From Emiliania huxleyi CCMP1516 (lineage: Eukaryota > Haptophyta > Isochrysidales > Noelaerhabdaceae), in NCBI RefSeq assembly GCF_000372725.1, contig NW_005196379.1, positions 66,247 through 130,246 on the forward strand: DNA of 64,000 bases, in the 5' to 3' direction. Within the stretch, counting starts at the first letter, position 1, and each line of letters begins with the position of its first letter. The translations under genes were made by a program, and so were the position numbers. The notes beneath the pieces are model-generated. The model saw only the letters and a program-made list of their open reading frames with translations, made no database searches and was not told the origin of the DNA. Shown here in pieces: positions 1 through 10,322 of the stretch.

Positions 1-814
1 ATGCCGGGGCTCGCCCCTCGCCCGCTGCCGCCGCCGCTCCACTTCGACCTCTCGCCGGGCGAGGCGCTCTTCATTCCCGCCTTCTGGTTCCACCACGTGC
101 TCACCCTCTCGCCCGCCCTCTCCCTCAACGTCTTCAGCCCCTCCGCCGTCCCGTCCTCCGCCGCGGAGGTGCTGGCCGAGCCTCTGCCGCTGCACCCTCG
201 CTGGCCTGCGCCGCTCGTCCGCTCCGGCCTCGCGACAGTGCAGGATTTGGTCCTCCACCCTCCCTCGTCCACCACCACTCCCTCCACCAGGCCTCGCGAC
301 GCTGCTGGACTCGCTGCTGTCGCGAGGCGTCACCAGCGGCGGATTCGTCTCTGGAGGGAACGTCCTCTCGCGCGCGGTGCTCGCGGGCGGAGGCGAGCGG
401 CGTCCCGACCTCCTCCGCCGACTCCTCTCCTCGCGGTACGACCCGCTGCGAGCGGCAGGAGGGGCGGAGGAGGAGGGAGCGCCTCCCCACGCCGCACGGC
501 GGGCGCGGGCGGCGCCAGCGGACCCTCCTGACGAGGCGGCGCTGCGCGAGGCGCTCGAGGAGCACGCGGCGGTGCTGGCCGCGCGCTTCGACGCGCTCCG
601 CGAGGCGATCGTCGCGGCGCAGCGAGTGGCGCCCCCGGGGGCGAGCGAGGGGGGCGCGCGCTACTCTGCGTGGGAGCATCACGAGGGCGTGGCGGCGCTG
701 CTGCTCGCCCACCTCGTCGAGATGTGGTGCTTGCGCCTCTTCGGCCCGGCGAGGCTCGAGGAGGAGCTGCGCCTGCTAGCAGAGCACGCAACGATACCGC
801 ACTCGTGTGCGTAG
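1..814 (+). CDS. Cupin/JmjC-like protein, 3' part (5' end outside window)
   Basis: The frame entering at base 1 reads a cupin-8/JmjC-type strand (LSPGEALFIPAFWFHHV, then LSLNVFSPSA), typical of the second half of a JmjC hydroxylase-like double-stranded beta helix with its distal metal or cosubstrate region. The frame then breaks. A GC-AG intron at 227-290 joins it to a second frame that begins GLATLLDSLLSRG and continues to the stop at 812-814, ending LAEHATIPHSCA. The 10 bases that start the intron are repeated as the first 10 bases of the next exon. The C-terminal ~170 residues are Ala/Arg/Glu-rich and helical, as in many eukaryotic JmjC-only hydroxylases. Substrate is unknown; the catalytic HxD motif would lie upstream of the window. 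Confidence 0.6.
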   Translation, partial: CRGSPLARCRRRSTSTSRRARRSSFPPSGSTTCSPSRPPSPSTSSAPPPSRPPPRRCWPSLCRCTLAGLRRSSAPASRQCRIWSSTLPRPPPLPPPGLATLLDSLLSRGVTSGGFVSGGNVLSRAVLAGGGERRPDLLRRLLSSRYDPLRAAGGAEEEGAPPHAARRARAAPADPPDEAALREALEEHAAVLAARFDALREAIVAAQRVAPPGASEGGARYSAWEHHEGVAALLLAHLVEMWCLRLFGPARLEEELRLLAEHATIPHSCA

Positions 815-1063
815 ATTATTATGATTTTATTTGTAAAAGCCACGTAGCCTTCTGTGTACACCGCGCGGCCTCCCCGCGCGCGCGCCCTTAGGGGACCCCT
901 AGGGTTCTGAGGGCCGGATTTTTTAAGACCTTTTAAGAAACGAGGAGGTTTGGGGGCTTAACTTGCCATTTAAGAGATTGCAGGCACGGGGGGTCCCTCT
1001 TTTAAGACCGTTTAAGAAAATCGGCCTCGCCGGCACGCGTCGCTGGGTTCCGCGCCGTTTTAC

Positions 1064-1971
1064 TGGTTGGGTAGTAGTCTAAGTTCTGAGACTGGAGGCC
1101 TAACGGGTCTAAGTGTGGCTAGCCACGCTGGAGTGCTTGCGCGGTCTAAGATCAGCGGGAGCCTCTTACATCGGCTAAGTCGGCCGTGGACGGCCTGGGG
1201 CCAAGAGGCTCCCACCGTGATCAACGTACAACGATACGGCGCAGCCCCCAAATTTTCTTCGCCTGCGGCGGGCGATCGATCCTTCTCATGCTCAGCAATC
1301 GCCGCCTCAGCATCCTCCTCTTCCGATTCTCGTTGCTGCTTCTTGAGCGCAATCTTCGGCGACTTCTCGCCAAACAGTTCTCACAAATAGCCTCAAGCTC
1401 AAACAAACGCGTGTCAGAGAAGCCTCTGTATGCTGGTCCTCTTTGAACGATCCGCGCGTGAGGTAGCATAGGGCCTTGTTGGCAGCAGCCAGCTTGTTGC
1501 GCTGCTTCGTTGCGATGAGCTGATTGGGATCGCAGAAGTGCATGCCAAGCACCGCCACGATCTTGAAGCAGAACACATCGCAACCGCATCGTCCGCACTG
1601 CCATCGGCATGCCGCGCCCGCCGCTTCGCCGCAGCCGCCTTAAGGCACGCATAGCGGCAGCATATGGTACGTTGCGCGTACTTGAGCAGGCGTTGCGCGC
1701 CGCAAGTAGCGCACTGGCCCTGGGAGAAGGCGATATGGCGTCGTGCGCGGCAAACGTTGGTCGGGACGCGTCCAGGTATTTTTCGGGTAAACCTGAAAGC
1801 TTTTCAGGTATACCCGGGTTTTACCCGGAGTTGGCCTTATGTCGTCTAAGTTCATGGCCCCCGACCATGAGGGTCTAAGTCTGAGCCCGGCTCCGTGCGG
1901 GGGCTAAGTTGAGCGCTCGCTCGCTGCAGAGGCTAAGTGTAGAGCGACCCTCTAGCCCTACTACCCAACCA
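1064..1971. mobile_element. Small TIR DNA element with subterminal CTAAG repeats
   Basis: A perfect 14-bp terminal inverted repeat (tggttgggtagtag at 1064-1077; its complement at 1958-1971) bounds a 908-bp element. Several copies of g(t/g)ctaag occur just inside both ends (about 1077-1180 and 1850-1945), all in the same orientation. A secondary inverted repeat (gggagcctctt at ~1159, complement at ~1203) lies in the left arm. The interior carries a minus-strand coding remnant. No clear target-site duplication is visible. The family is not recognised; size and TIR suit a non-autonomous or decayed DNA transposon. Confidence 0.55.
1307..1740 (-). pseudogene. Decayed ORF inside TIR element, CxxC-containing
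   Basis: Read on the minus strand, two adjacent frames give protein-like sequence: first a Cys-containing stretch (QGQCATCGAQRLLKYAQRT, then ICCRYACLKA), then a frame change into FCFKIVAVLGMHFCDPNQL followed by TKQRNKLAAANKALCYL. The CxxC pairs suggest a zinc-binding protein, perhaps a remnant of the element's own transposase or DNA-binding protein. There is no single open frame with a start, so it is called broken. The family is not recognised. Confidence 0.3.
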
Positions 1972-2208
1972 TTGCCGTTTTCTCCAATACTGCCGTTGTT
2001 AGGCACAAACCCGCCTCTGAAGACACATCTGTAAGTCTGGTGCACTGGCAGGAGCCATACTCGCATAGGGGACGCGTGCTAGCTGACTGTAGCCAGCTTC
2101 CCGGCCTCCGGCGTGTCTACCGGGAGCCTCCCGGACCATCGACCTCGGGAGCTCTCCCGCACCGTTTAAGCGTTTAAGACCGTTTAAGGAATTGGCGGCC
2201 CAGCAGCT

Positions 2209-2236
2209 CTTAAAACTTGCCATGGCAAGTTTTAAG
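2209..2236. other. 28-bp perfect palindrome
   Basis: A perfect palindrome centred on ccatgg, with arms cttaaaacttgc and its complement, lies just inside the right end of the candidate outer element. It is surrounded by further ttaag motifs. Function unknown; it may be part of the terminal structure of that element. Confidence 0.5.
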
Positions 2237-2565
2237 CCGTGTTTAAGCCGCAGGCGCCCCAGGGCCCACCCTTTTAAGCCTAGGGGTCCCCTAAGCGCGC
2301 GCCGGCGCGGCCCGCACCCCGCCGCCCGCACGCCTCCCCGGCACCCCCCGGGCATTGAGATCGATCAATTTTTCATGCAGCAGAGAGCGTTGCTGAGCAG
2401 CGACGTGACGACTGCACAAGCAAAGCAGGCTGCATCCTGGCTGCGCATCGTGCATGCGCACAGAGCACACAGCTCTCGGAGACACGGAGAAAGCGCAACG
2501 TGTGTGCGCTCCTTGGTCTCTGCTCTAGCGCGCACAGACAGAGCAGGCCGCTTCGAGAGAGGGCG

Positions 2566-3775
2566 TCAGGCCATTCCAAGCTGCGCCTTGCACGGCGGGC
2601 AGAACCAAGCCTGGCCCTCCTCCTCCTCCTCGGGCGGCGCCTCCTCCCCGAGGCACGCCGCGTGGTAGGCCTGAGGGCACGCCTCGCAGCAGACAAGCAG
2701 CCCGCCGCCGTCACACACGGCGCACGTGTCGAAGTTGCCGTCCTCCTCCACCACCGTCGCGCCGCCCTCACCCGAGGACCCGCCCGCCGCACCGCCGACC
2801 CAGCCACTCGAGCTGCCCGCCGCCGACTCGCTCGACCCCGCCGCCGCGCCTGCGTCGGCGTCTGCGTCGCCGACGTCGTCGAAGGTATAGCCGAGCGTCT
2901 CGCCGCGCTCCTCCAGCACACTCGCCCAATGCTGCGCGCGAGCCGCCGCCTCCGCGTCCGCAGTCGCCTCGCTGACGCGCTTTGCGTCGCGGGCGGTCGC
3001 CACCAGTGCCGCCAGCGCCGCCGGCTCGACGTCGTCAAGCGCAGCGAGGAAGGCGCCGCCTTCGCAGTTCGGATGCGGGGAGTCTGACGATGCGTGAGGG
3101 TGAGGCTACGGTCAATTGAGTCGCACCGCACGCAGCGAGGAAATACTCATCGATGGCGCTTGCACGGTACGACTCGAGTTCGGCAGCAGAGGCGGTGGCG
3201 CCGCCACCGTCGGGGCGGGCGGCTCCTTCTCCGTCAGTGCTGCCACCAGCGGGTCGCTTGCCGCCACCGCCCGTGTCGCTCTCCGCCCTCCGCTTGCCCG
3301 CGGCGTTGCTCCGCACCGCCTCGACGCGCCGCGGCTCGCGCGGTGCAGCAGACGCCGCCGCCGCCGCCGACGGTGCCGCCGCCGCCGCCGGCGGCGGCGG
3401 CCCTCCTCCCCGCTCGCTGGCCACCAGCAGGGATGCTTCGCGAGAGGCCGCCACTAAGACGAGGCCTTGAGCGAGGACTGCGGCATCAGCCACTGGCAGT
3501 GCAAGGTACGCCGGGAGGCCGTCTCCTCCCGGACTGCCGTCGGCGGCGTTGGCGTCCTCGAAGCCCAGCGATCGCAGCAGCGCGATTCCAGAGGGGAACT
3601 GCCCCAACCGCTGGTGGAAGGCGGCGTTTCCCAACCTGATCGTCCTGAACTTGGCCTCATCCGGCTGCTCGAGGACGTTCTGGAGAAGCGTCTTGCAGGT
3701 GTCGAGAGCAGCATCGAACTTTTCGCCCGATTCTGCTCGCAGCGCGCGGACATGAGAGCGGAGCGCCTCGGTCAT
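2566..3775 (-). CDS. PUB domain + PHD finger protein
   Basis: Two exons, complement(2566..3059, 3127..3775), joined by a 67-bp GT-AG intron; the join is in frame and gives 380 residues. Residues ~20-75 form a PUB/PUG domain (DTCKTLLQNVLEQPDEAKFR, then a Leu-Gly-rich stretch), a fold that binds the p97/VCP C-terminal tail. A ~110-residue low-complexity Ala/Gly/Pro linker with basic patches follows. Residues ~328-376 are a PHD zinc finger of Cys4-His-Cys3 type (CAVCDGGG, then CCEACPQAYHAAC and WFCPPC), expected to read a histone tail. The start ATG at 3775 precedes the PUB domain directly. The combination suggests a nuclear protein linking chromatin and the p97 segregase; this is inference. Confidence 0.75.
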
Positions 3776-4262
3776 GTTGAGCTATGCCGCGAGGCTCCCA
3801 GGACCTGGAGTGGCTCCGTATTACGGTACCGGCCACATGAAAAAGAATTTTAAACCCGCCTGGGAAATTCGAGGCGTCGCTTTGTGTATTTATTTAGATC
3901 GGCACGGGAGTGGCGCGCACTGGCTAACACAGGTAAATCATCAAACGATTTGTTAAGAGCAAGCCTCTCTCTAGGATTCCTACACAGCACACTACTATAA
4001 ACTAAAGACCGCGGGACCGGCCCCAGCTTCGGCTGAGGGCTGAGAAGCTGCCGAGCCCAAATCACAGTGAGGGTCGTGATTTCTTGTTGGGTTTCAAAAA
4101 AATCTCTCTCACTAGCACCCACACCTCGGCGCACGAACGAAAGAAAGAATCTTGCAACGGTTACCATGCCTACAACTCCTACATACACACACACGTGACG
4201 CGCGCACTACGCCTGTGCCAGGTCCGTTTTCCGCGTGAACTGTTTTTGTAACAGATTGGGCG
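3776..4262. other. Divergent intergenic region with repeat A fragment
   Basis: This space separates the divergently transcribed PUB-PHD and polyQ genes, so it should hold both promoters. It contains a short gaaaaagaatttta motif near 3838, also seen at ~44.8 and ~47.7 kb, and a partial repeat A copy. No TATA box or other element was recognised with confidence. Confidence 0.4.
4010..4113 (+). repeat. Dispersed repeat A (SINE-like), partial copy
   Basis: This segment matches the 3' half of the repeat at 12322-12515 and 56297-56470. It starts near gggaccggccccagcttcgg, contains the small hairpin aaatcac/gtgattt in degenerate form, and ends aaaaaaatctctctcac. It is probably a SINE with a (CT)n tail. 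Confidence 0.7.
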
Positions 4263-5083
4263 ATGCGTGACCTGTCGTCTGCCAGGGCGTCAGTCGACGC
4301 GGCATCGCACGCGATGGAGCCGATCTCAGGCTTCGGACTGGCTGCCGTAAAGTCCATCGGGCGATCGGCGTCGGCGACAGCGCTCCGCCTCAAGCGAGGC
4401 GACTCGCTCGATAGCTTCCTCAGCGGCTTGTCGGATGATCAATTGGTGGTTGCCCTCTCAGCGGAGGGTGCAATGCCGCCCGCGTTCCGTCTTTCTCTGG
4501 GAATGATTCACCTCTCCGAGGGTGCTGACGCCTGGACTCTGCTAGGGCCCGTCGCCGCTCAGTGCCCGGCGGGATCGTTTGCCAGAGCGTGCTTCCAGCG
4601 GTACGAGACGATGAGCGAGGAGGAGGTGGAGAAGGAAGCCGAGCTCCTGCAGGCGGGCGCATGGCAGCAGTCGTCCTCTCCTCTCCGCCGCCGCTTCTCG
4701 TTCGCCTACACCGTCGGCCTGTACTCTTCGCTCGAATCGCGATCGGAGCTGGGCGGGTTGAGCGAGCTGGAGTTCAGTCACCAAAGCACATGGTCCGACA
4801 CAAGTGAGGAGTGCTCCGAGGTCGAGGGCGTGATGGAGCCAGCCGGGGAGACGCTTGCTGCACCTGTTACCCTGGAAGAGGAGGATTCTGCTGCGGAGCC
4901 GAAGTCGGAGCCGCCACAGCAGCCCGATTGCTGCATGTGCAGCGGGGCAGGCCTTTCTGCGGCCCCCGATGAAACTGCGGACGAGGAGGAGTTCCCCGCG
5001 CCGCTTAGGGAGGCAGAGGGGGATGCAGACGGGGATACGGACGGGGATACGGACGAGGATGAGAACAAGAGCGAGCACCAGGA

Positions 5084-5131
<48 letters not shown>

Positions 5132-5498
5132 GCAGCAGCAGCAGCAGCAGCAGCAAGCTGCAGCGGCGGCGGCCGCGGAGGCAGCCGTTGAGCCGGAGCC
5201 GGAGGAGCCAGGAGTACCAGAGACTTGTGACCTCCACTTTCCTGCAAACCACCTAGAGTTGCCTCTGCGGCCGCTAGTGGACGCGCCTTTCGAGCTACCG
5301 CCTGAGGGCTTCGACCAGGCGATGGACAGCGCGTTAACAGAGCCGCCTCGGAGTGCTTTGCCGCTGCCTCCTGTGCGAATCGAAAAGGGCCGAGCAGCCA
5401 GGGCGAGGTTACGCCCTCGCCCCATGCCCGCGGGATTCGGCACTTCGACCACACGCGATCAGTGTGCTCAGCTGGTTGCCAAGCCGCAGCGATGGTGA
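4263..5498 (+). CDS. Polyglutamine-tract protein, function unknown
   Basis: A single 411-residue open frame starts at ATG 4263; a second in-frame Met at codon 18 (MEPISGFGLAAVKSIGRSAS) is a possible alternative start. The N-terminal ~160 residues look folded and partly helical (FLSGLSDDQLVVALSAEGAM, then YETMSEEEVEKEAELLQ). The middle is acidic with repeated DGDTDGD motifs, followed by a polyQ tract of about 25 Gln with one Arg interruption, a run of Ala, then Pro/Glu-rich sequence. No known domain is recognised. Such low-complexity architecture is common in regulatory or RNA-associated proteins, but no function is assigned. The gene has no visible introns. Confidence 0.65.
5085..5155 (+). 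repeat. CAG trinucleotide tract encoding polyQ
   Basis: An almost pure CAG run within the coding frame is interrupted by one CGG codon. It lies in a protein-coding exon and should be length-variable between strains. Confidence 0.9.
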
Positions 5499-5883
5499 GA
5501 GACTGAGAGAGCTGCGTGAGGCCGTGAGCGTACATACTGTGTTTGCGAGTGTTAGCTTGAGTCACTCGGTGCGCCAGAGGGGTGTTGTGTGCACTGGGAC
5601 GCTTACCCGCACCCAGCTGAACCAGACTCTCCCGTCTCGACAGCACGACGAGAGCGCCGGCGTGTCGGTGTGTCTGTGTAGTCTCACTGCGCGTGTGCCG
5701 CCCGCGGTGTAATTTATGCCACGCCTGGGCCCCACGCCTCACGGTGCACGGACCAGACCGCGAGGCGATGATATATAACACGTGTACTAACCGACGATCC
5801 TCAAACACGCCTGTGTCAAAAAATCCTCTCTCAACTCAAACACATGCGCAAGCAACGTCGCAAAAAGATGTCCATGCGACCCG
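5499..5883. other. Convergent intergenic region
   Basis: The space lies between the converging 3' ends of the polyQ gene and the trehalose synthase gene. It is less GC-rich than its surroundings and contains no ORF or repeat that I recognise; it probably holds both 3' untranslated regions. Confidence 0.4.
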
Positions 5884-8800
5884 TCACTGCCCCACGGTGA
5901 ACTTGATTGGCTCCGCAGCCCCGTCGACCGTGCCAAGCTCAGCTCGCTGCCCGGGCGGCGGCGAGGCAGCGATGGAGGCGAGTCGGGCGCCATGGCCGGC
6001 TGGCAGCGCGAAGGGCGTCGAGGTTCCGCGCGTCGCGGCAAAGACAGCTCGCATCGTGCTGCCGTCCATGGAGCTGTTGAGCGGCCCCTCTCCGCGAATG
6101 GGCACCCTGCCGCGCCCGAGCCCCTTGAGGTCCGAGGTGGACAAGTTGCGGTTGGCGCGCGTCGAGTGGAGGCGGAGCGACTGGCAGAGCTCGAGCACCT
6201 CATCCGCGCCGTTGACGTAGTACTGCGCGGAGGACGGCTTCCTCCCAACCACGCACGTGAAGAGGGCGGGCACCGTGCCTGCGGGCCGGTCCGCAAAGCG
6301 CGCGTGCAGCGCCTGAAACATGAACTCGTCCGCCGAGTCGTCGCCGATGCAGAGGATGAAGTCGACGCCGCCAACCTGCGAGGGGCGCCAAGTGTGAAGA
6401 GGGGGAGGGGCGAAGAGGAGGAAGGCACGCCGCCCGCCTGCGAGTAGAGCTGCGATACGACGTGGTCGACCATCGCGCCTACGGTGAGCACCGCCCGCGG
6501 TTGGGGGAGAGAGCCGCCGCGGGGAGGGCCTGCTCGCTGGGGCCTCCGCGCCCTTGTTGACCCCCTTGGGCCGCACCTCTACGTAGCCCTTGCCGGTGAT
6601 GATGGCGACGGGGCAGTTTGCGAGCACCGTGTTGAGGTGCACGCACATCTCCTTGGCCTGCATCAGCCCGAACTCGGGGTCGACTTCGTCGAACTTCCAC
6701 ACGAGAGAAGAGCCCTTGACCTCCGTCTGCGCGCCGTTGGTGCGCACCTTGTACGCCTCCATCACGGTGGCAACCTGCCAAAGAGCACAGCCTCGCGGGT
6801 GAGGCGGCGGTGTGGCGGGTGAGGCGGCGAGGCGCCCCGAGCGAGCGCGCACCGTCTCCTTCCAAGACAGGTCGTTGTCCGGGAGGAGCTGCCGCCACTC
6901 GGACGCGTGCGGCCGCCGCACGCCTGCAGGACACGTCCGGGACATGTCACGCACGTGTCCGGCGGAGGCCACGCCCCTCGTCCTCGAGTAGCAGCCGCAC
7001 GCCTGGGAGCGAGCCGAGCCGGTAGCAGAAGCCGTGCTCCGCGGCGAGGGAGGCGTGGCCGAGGGACGAGAAGGCGGCGTCCATCCGGCCGCTCTCCTGC
7101 CCCGAGAGCACCATCAGCAAGTTGCGCGGGTCCGAAGCGAGCTCGTGCAGGCAGGCGTGCACAGCGGGCGAGAGGCGCTCGCGGAAGTACTCGACGAGGT
7201 GGGAGGTGAAGCCGTCCTCGATCGGGACGAGCGTCCCGCCTACAGGAAGGCTCCAGGACAGGTCTAGGAAAGGTCTAGGAAAGGCCTCGATCGGGACGAG
7301 CGTCCCGCCCCAGTCGAGGAAGAGCGCCCTCCGGCGGGCCCGCCGGTACGCAGTGAGCACCTCGGTCGTGTCGAGCGCGGTGAAGTCGCTGCGCCAGCCG
7401 GCGCGGTGGAAGCCGGCGAGCCCGAAGCCGATCGTCTCCCACTGCGCATCGCGCGGCTTCTCCTCGGCGACCGCCTGCAAGTCGAGCACGAAACGCTCGG
7501 CCCACGCCGAAGCGGTGTTGTTGATGACGAACTCCATGTCGCGCTGCCGCCGCGCGTCGCGCTCGGCCTGGCACGAGCGAGAGGGGGTAAGGGGAGGGGG
7601 AGGGAGGGGGTTGGGTGGACCGAGGCAGGAGTTCGGGGGCGGGGGCCGGGATTGGGCGAGGCGCCTCGCTCACGGTGATGCAGCTATCTCGGCTATATCT
7701 CGGCTACTTCTCGGCTACATCTCGGCCTCGCTCATGGTGAGGCAGCGGCCGAGCGCCTCGGCTAGCTCCAGCGTGTGCCTACAGTTCCGCACGCCGCAGC
7801 CGCGCTCTCGCACCGTGCGGGTGGGGCGCCTCGAGTCGCCGCGCGCCAAGGGTTGACTCGGATCGCGCCGTTGAGCACGCGGGAGCACGATGCGAACTCG
7901 GACAGCACAACGACGCCCGGCTCGACGTTGCGCCGCGCGAAGACGGCCTCGAGCGGGTAGGTGTTGAGCCCCTCGCGGACCGAGGTGAAGACGGCGGCGT
8001 AGGCGCGCCTTATGTCAGTGTGTAGTGTGTGTTGATGACATTGCGTAGATGACCTCCTGCTAGATGAGAGGGGCGTGTACGCGCCGCCAGAGCTGCAGCC
8101 GCTGCGCGAGCGTGATGGTGGGCAGCTCCATGTAGATGACGGCGCCTACCGGACAGCAGGCGCGAGGCGTCGGGCGGGGCGTCGCCTTCAGGAGCGCCGC
8201 TCTCCCGACGCGCCACCCGGCCAGCGGTTGTTGATGCGGAGCACGACCTCGCTGATCTCGCTCACCACCGTCTCGTAGTCGGCCTGCACGGCGGGCGTGA
8301 AGTTGCACGCCTTTACGCCGGCCTTTCCGGGGGGGGGGGGGGGAAGGGGTGCTTGCCGGGATGGTTCGGAAGATCTCGCTCGAGGGGAAGGGCGTGTGGA
8401 GGAAGAGGCCGACGCACGCGGTGCGGAGGTGGCGCAGCGTGTAGGACGGGAGGAGGAGCAGGTGGTAGTCGTGCGCCCAGATGAGGTCGGAGGGCTCGTA
8501 CACCTCGACGACCTGGAGGACGCGTCGTGGACGTGTCGTGGACGTGTCGTGGACGTGTCGTGGACGTGTCGTGGACATGTCGGGTGGGCAGGGCAGAGAG
8601 GGGCAGGGCGGGCGGGCAGGTGGGGGCGGGAGGCGCGGGAGGCGCGGGGCGGGAGCGGGTCGCGCCTGCACGAGGGTCGCCCCGAGGCTGGCGGCTGATC
8701 CATCTTTGGAGGCGGAGCAGAGCAGCTGCTCGAAGGCGATCAGCTTGAGGGGAAGCCCCTTGAGCCTCTCCACCTGCGGCGGTGGGGCGGTGGGGCGGTG

Positions 8801-10285
8801 GGGAGGCGAGGGGCGGTGGGGAGGCGAGGGGCGGTGGGGAGGCGAGGGGCGGTGGGGAGGCGAGGCGCCGCCCCTCCTCTCCCGCCCTCTCCCACACTCT
8901 CCCGCACTCTCCCGCCCTCTCCCGCACTCTCCCGCGGACAAGCGCCGCCCCTCCCCTCTCTCCCCTCTGGCGGCGACTCCCTCGCGCCTCGTCGATACCG
9001 ACCAGCAGCCGGCCGCCTGTCCACGGCAGCACGCGTGAAGAGAAGCTGTCCGCAGCAGGATGCCACGGGGGGGCGGCAGCGCGCCCGAGGCGAGGAGATC
9101 GTCGAGCCGCGTGAGCAGCATCGCGAGCGCCGCGTCGGACTCCTTGCGCGCGATGGGCGACGGCAGCGGGGACAGCAGCGGCGAGCGGGCGGCAGCGTGG
9201 GCGCCTCCGAGGGAGTGCTGTCCGAGGGAGGAGAGCCGCGGCACGACCAGCGGGCCGCTCGAGGGAGGGGCGGCGGCGGGCCCGGCGAGGGGAGGAGGCG
9301 CGAACATCGTGGCGGTGGTGGCCGTGGGCGGGGCGGGCGGGGCCGAGGGCTTGGCTGGCTGGGCGCCCCAGCAGCCGCCAGCGGTGCCGGCCGGCGGCGC
9401 GCCATCGGCGGAGGAGCCGCGGCGAGGGACGAGCGGGGAGAGGGTGAGGGGCGAGAGGTTGCCTCCCGCCGGGGAGGCGAGCAGCAGCGAGGAGGGCGTC
9501 GCGAAGGCGCTCGCCTCGACATTCTCGAGCACGCCCGGCTCGATGCCTGAGGGAGGAGGGGAGGGGGGAGGGCGAGGTCAGGTGCGGCGTGAGAGAGGGG
9601 CGGCACTGGCGGTCGCAAGATAAGGCGAGGCAGGGAAGAGCAGGGAGAAGCAAGTGTGGACAGCTCGCCGGCGTGCGAGATGACGACGACGACAGTGCGC
9701 TCGTGGTCGCGGACGGTGAGGAAGATGTCGCCGTCCGCGCCGCCCACGCCGCTCGGCCTGTCTCGCGCGTCGGCCGGCAGTGCGTGCCTAGCCGGCAGAG
9801 AGGGGGAGTCGGAGGGCTGGGAGAGGGCGTCCTGTCGGCCTGTGGGGGTGCGTGCGCCTCTCCGAGCCTCCGATCTGCTCCTCGGTAAGGTCGAGCCTGT
9901 GCGAGGGGGGCGAGTAGACGTGGGGGGGAGGCCAGGCCAGGGCACACCGCGGGGGAGGGCGCGGTGTCCCCCCATCTGCCGCTTGCAAGAGGTGAGGAAG
10001 TGGCGCCCGTACTCCACGACCCGGAAGCCTGCCCCGCGTGACGATCGGCTTGATGACTCGGAAAGGCGTNNNNNNNNNNNNNNNNNNNNNNNNNNNNNNN
10101 NNNNNNNNNNNNNNNNNNNNNNNNNNNNNNNNNNNNNNNNNNNNNNNNNNNNNNNNNNNNNNNNNNNNNCAAAACAATTTTTTTTTCAATGGTCAAGCAT
10201 TAGGCCCAAGTCAGATCGTATACTTTGGGGGGACAGCTCAGCACTAACACGCGTTGCTAAAAAGCAGGGGCGTGGCGGCGGCGGG

Positions 10286-10322
<37 letters not shown>

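Larger units (their letters stand above)
888..2294. mobile_element. Candidate outer inverted-repeat element
   Basis: A 16-base motif at 888-903 (ttaggggacccctagg) is matched in inverse orientation at 2279-2294, and both sides are flanked outward by a GC-alternating run. Inside both ends lie copies of a tttaagacc/tttaagg motif. The motif is itself nearly palindromic, so the inversion may be partly trivial. No target duplication was identified. The inner element 1064-1971 lies within it. Confidence 0.35.

Noticed and set aside
4778-5452. Minus-strand frames with poly-Cys or poly-Leu opposite the polyQ gene
   Set aside because: They are reverse readings of the CAG tract and have no protein-like flanks; the plus-strand frame is preferred.
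8313-10196. Long minus-strand frames of Arg/Pro/Ser-rich sequence around the TPS exons
   Set aside because: They run through introns and the N gap in frames other than the GT20 exons; low-complexity composition from GC-rich DNA.
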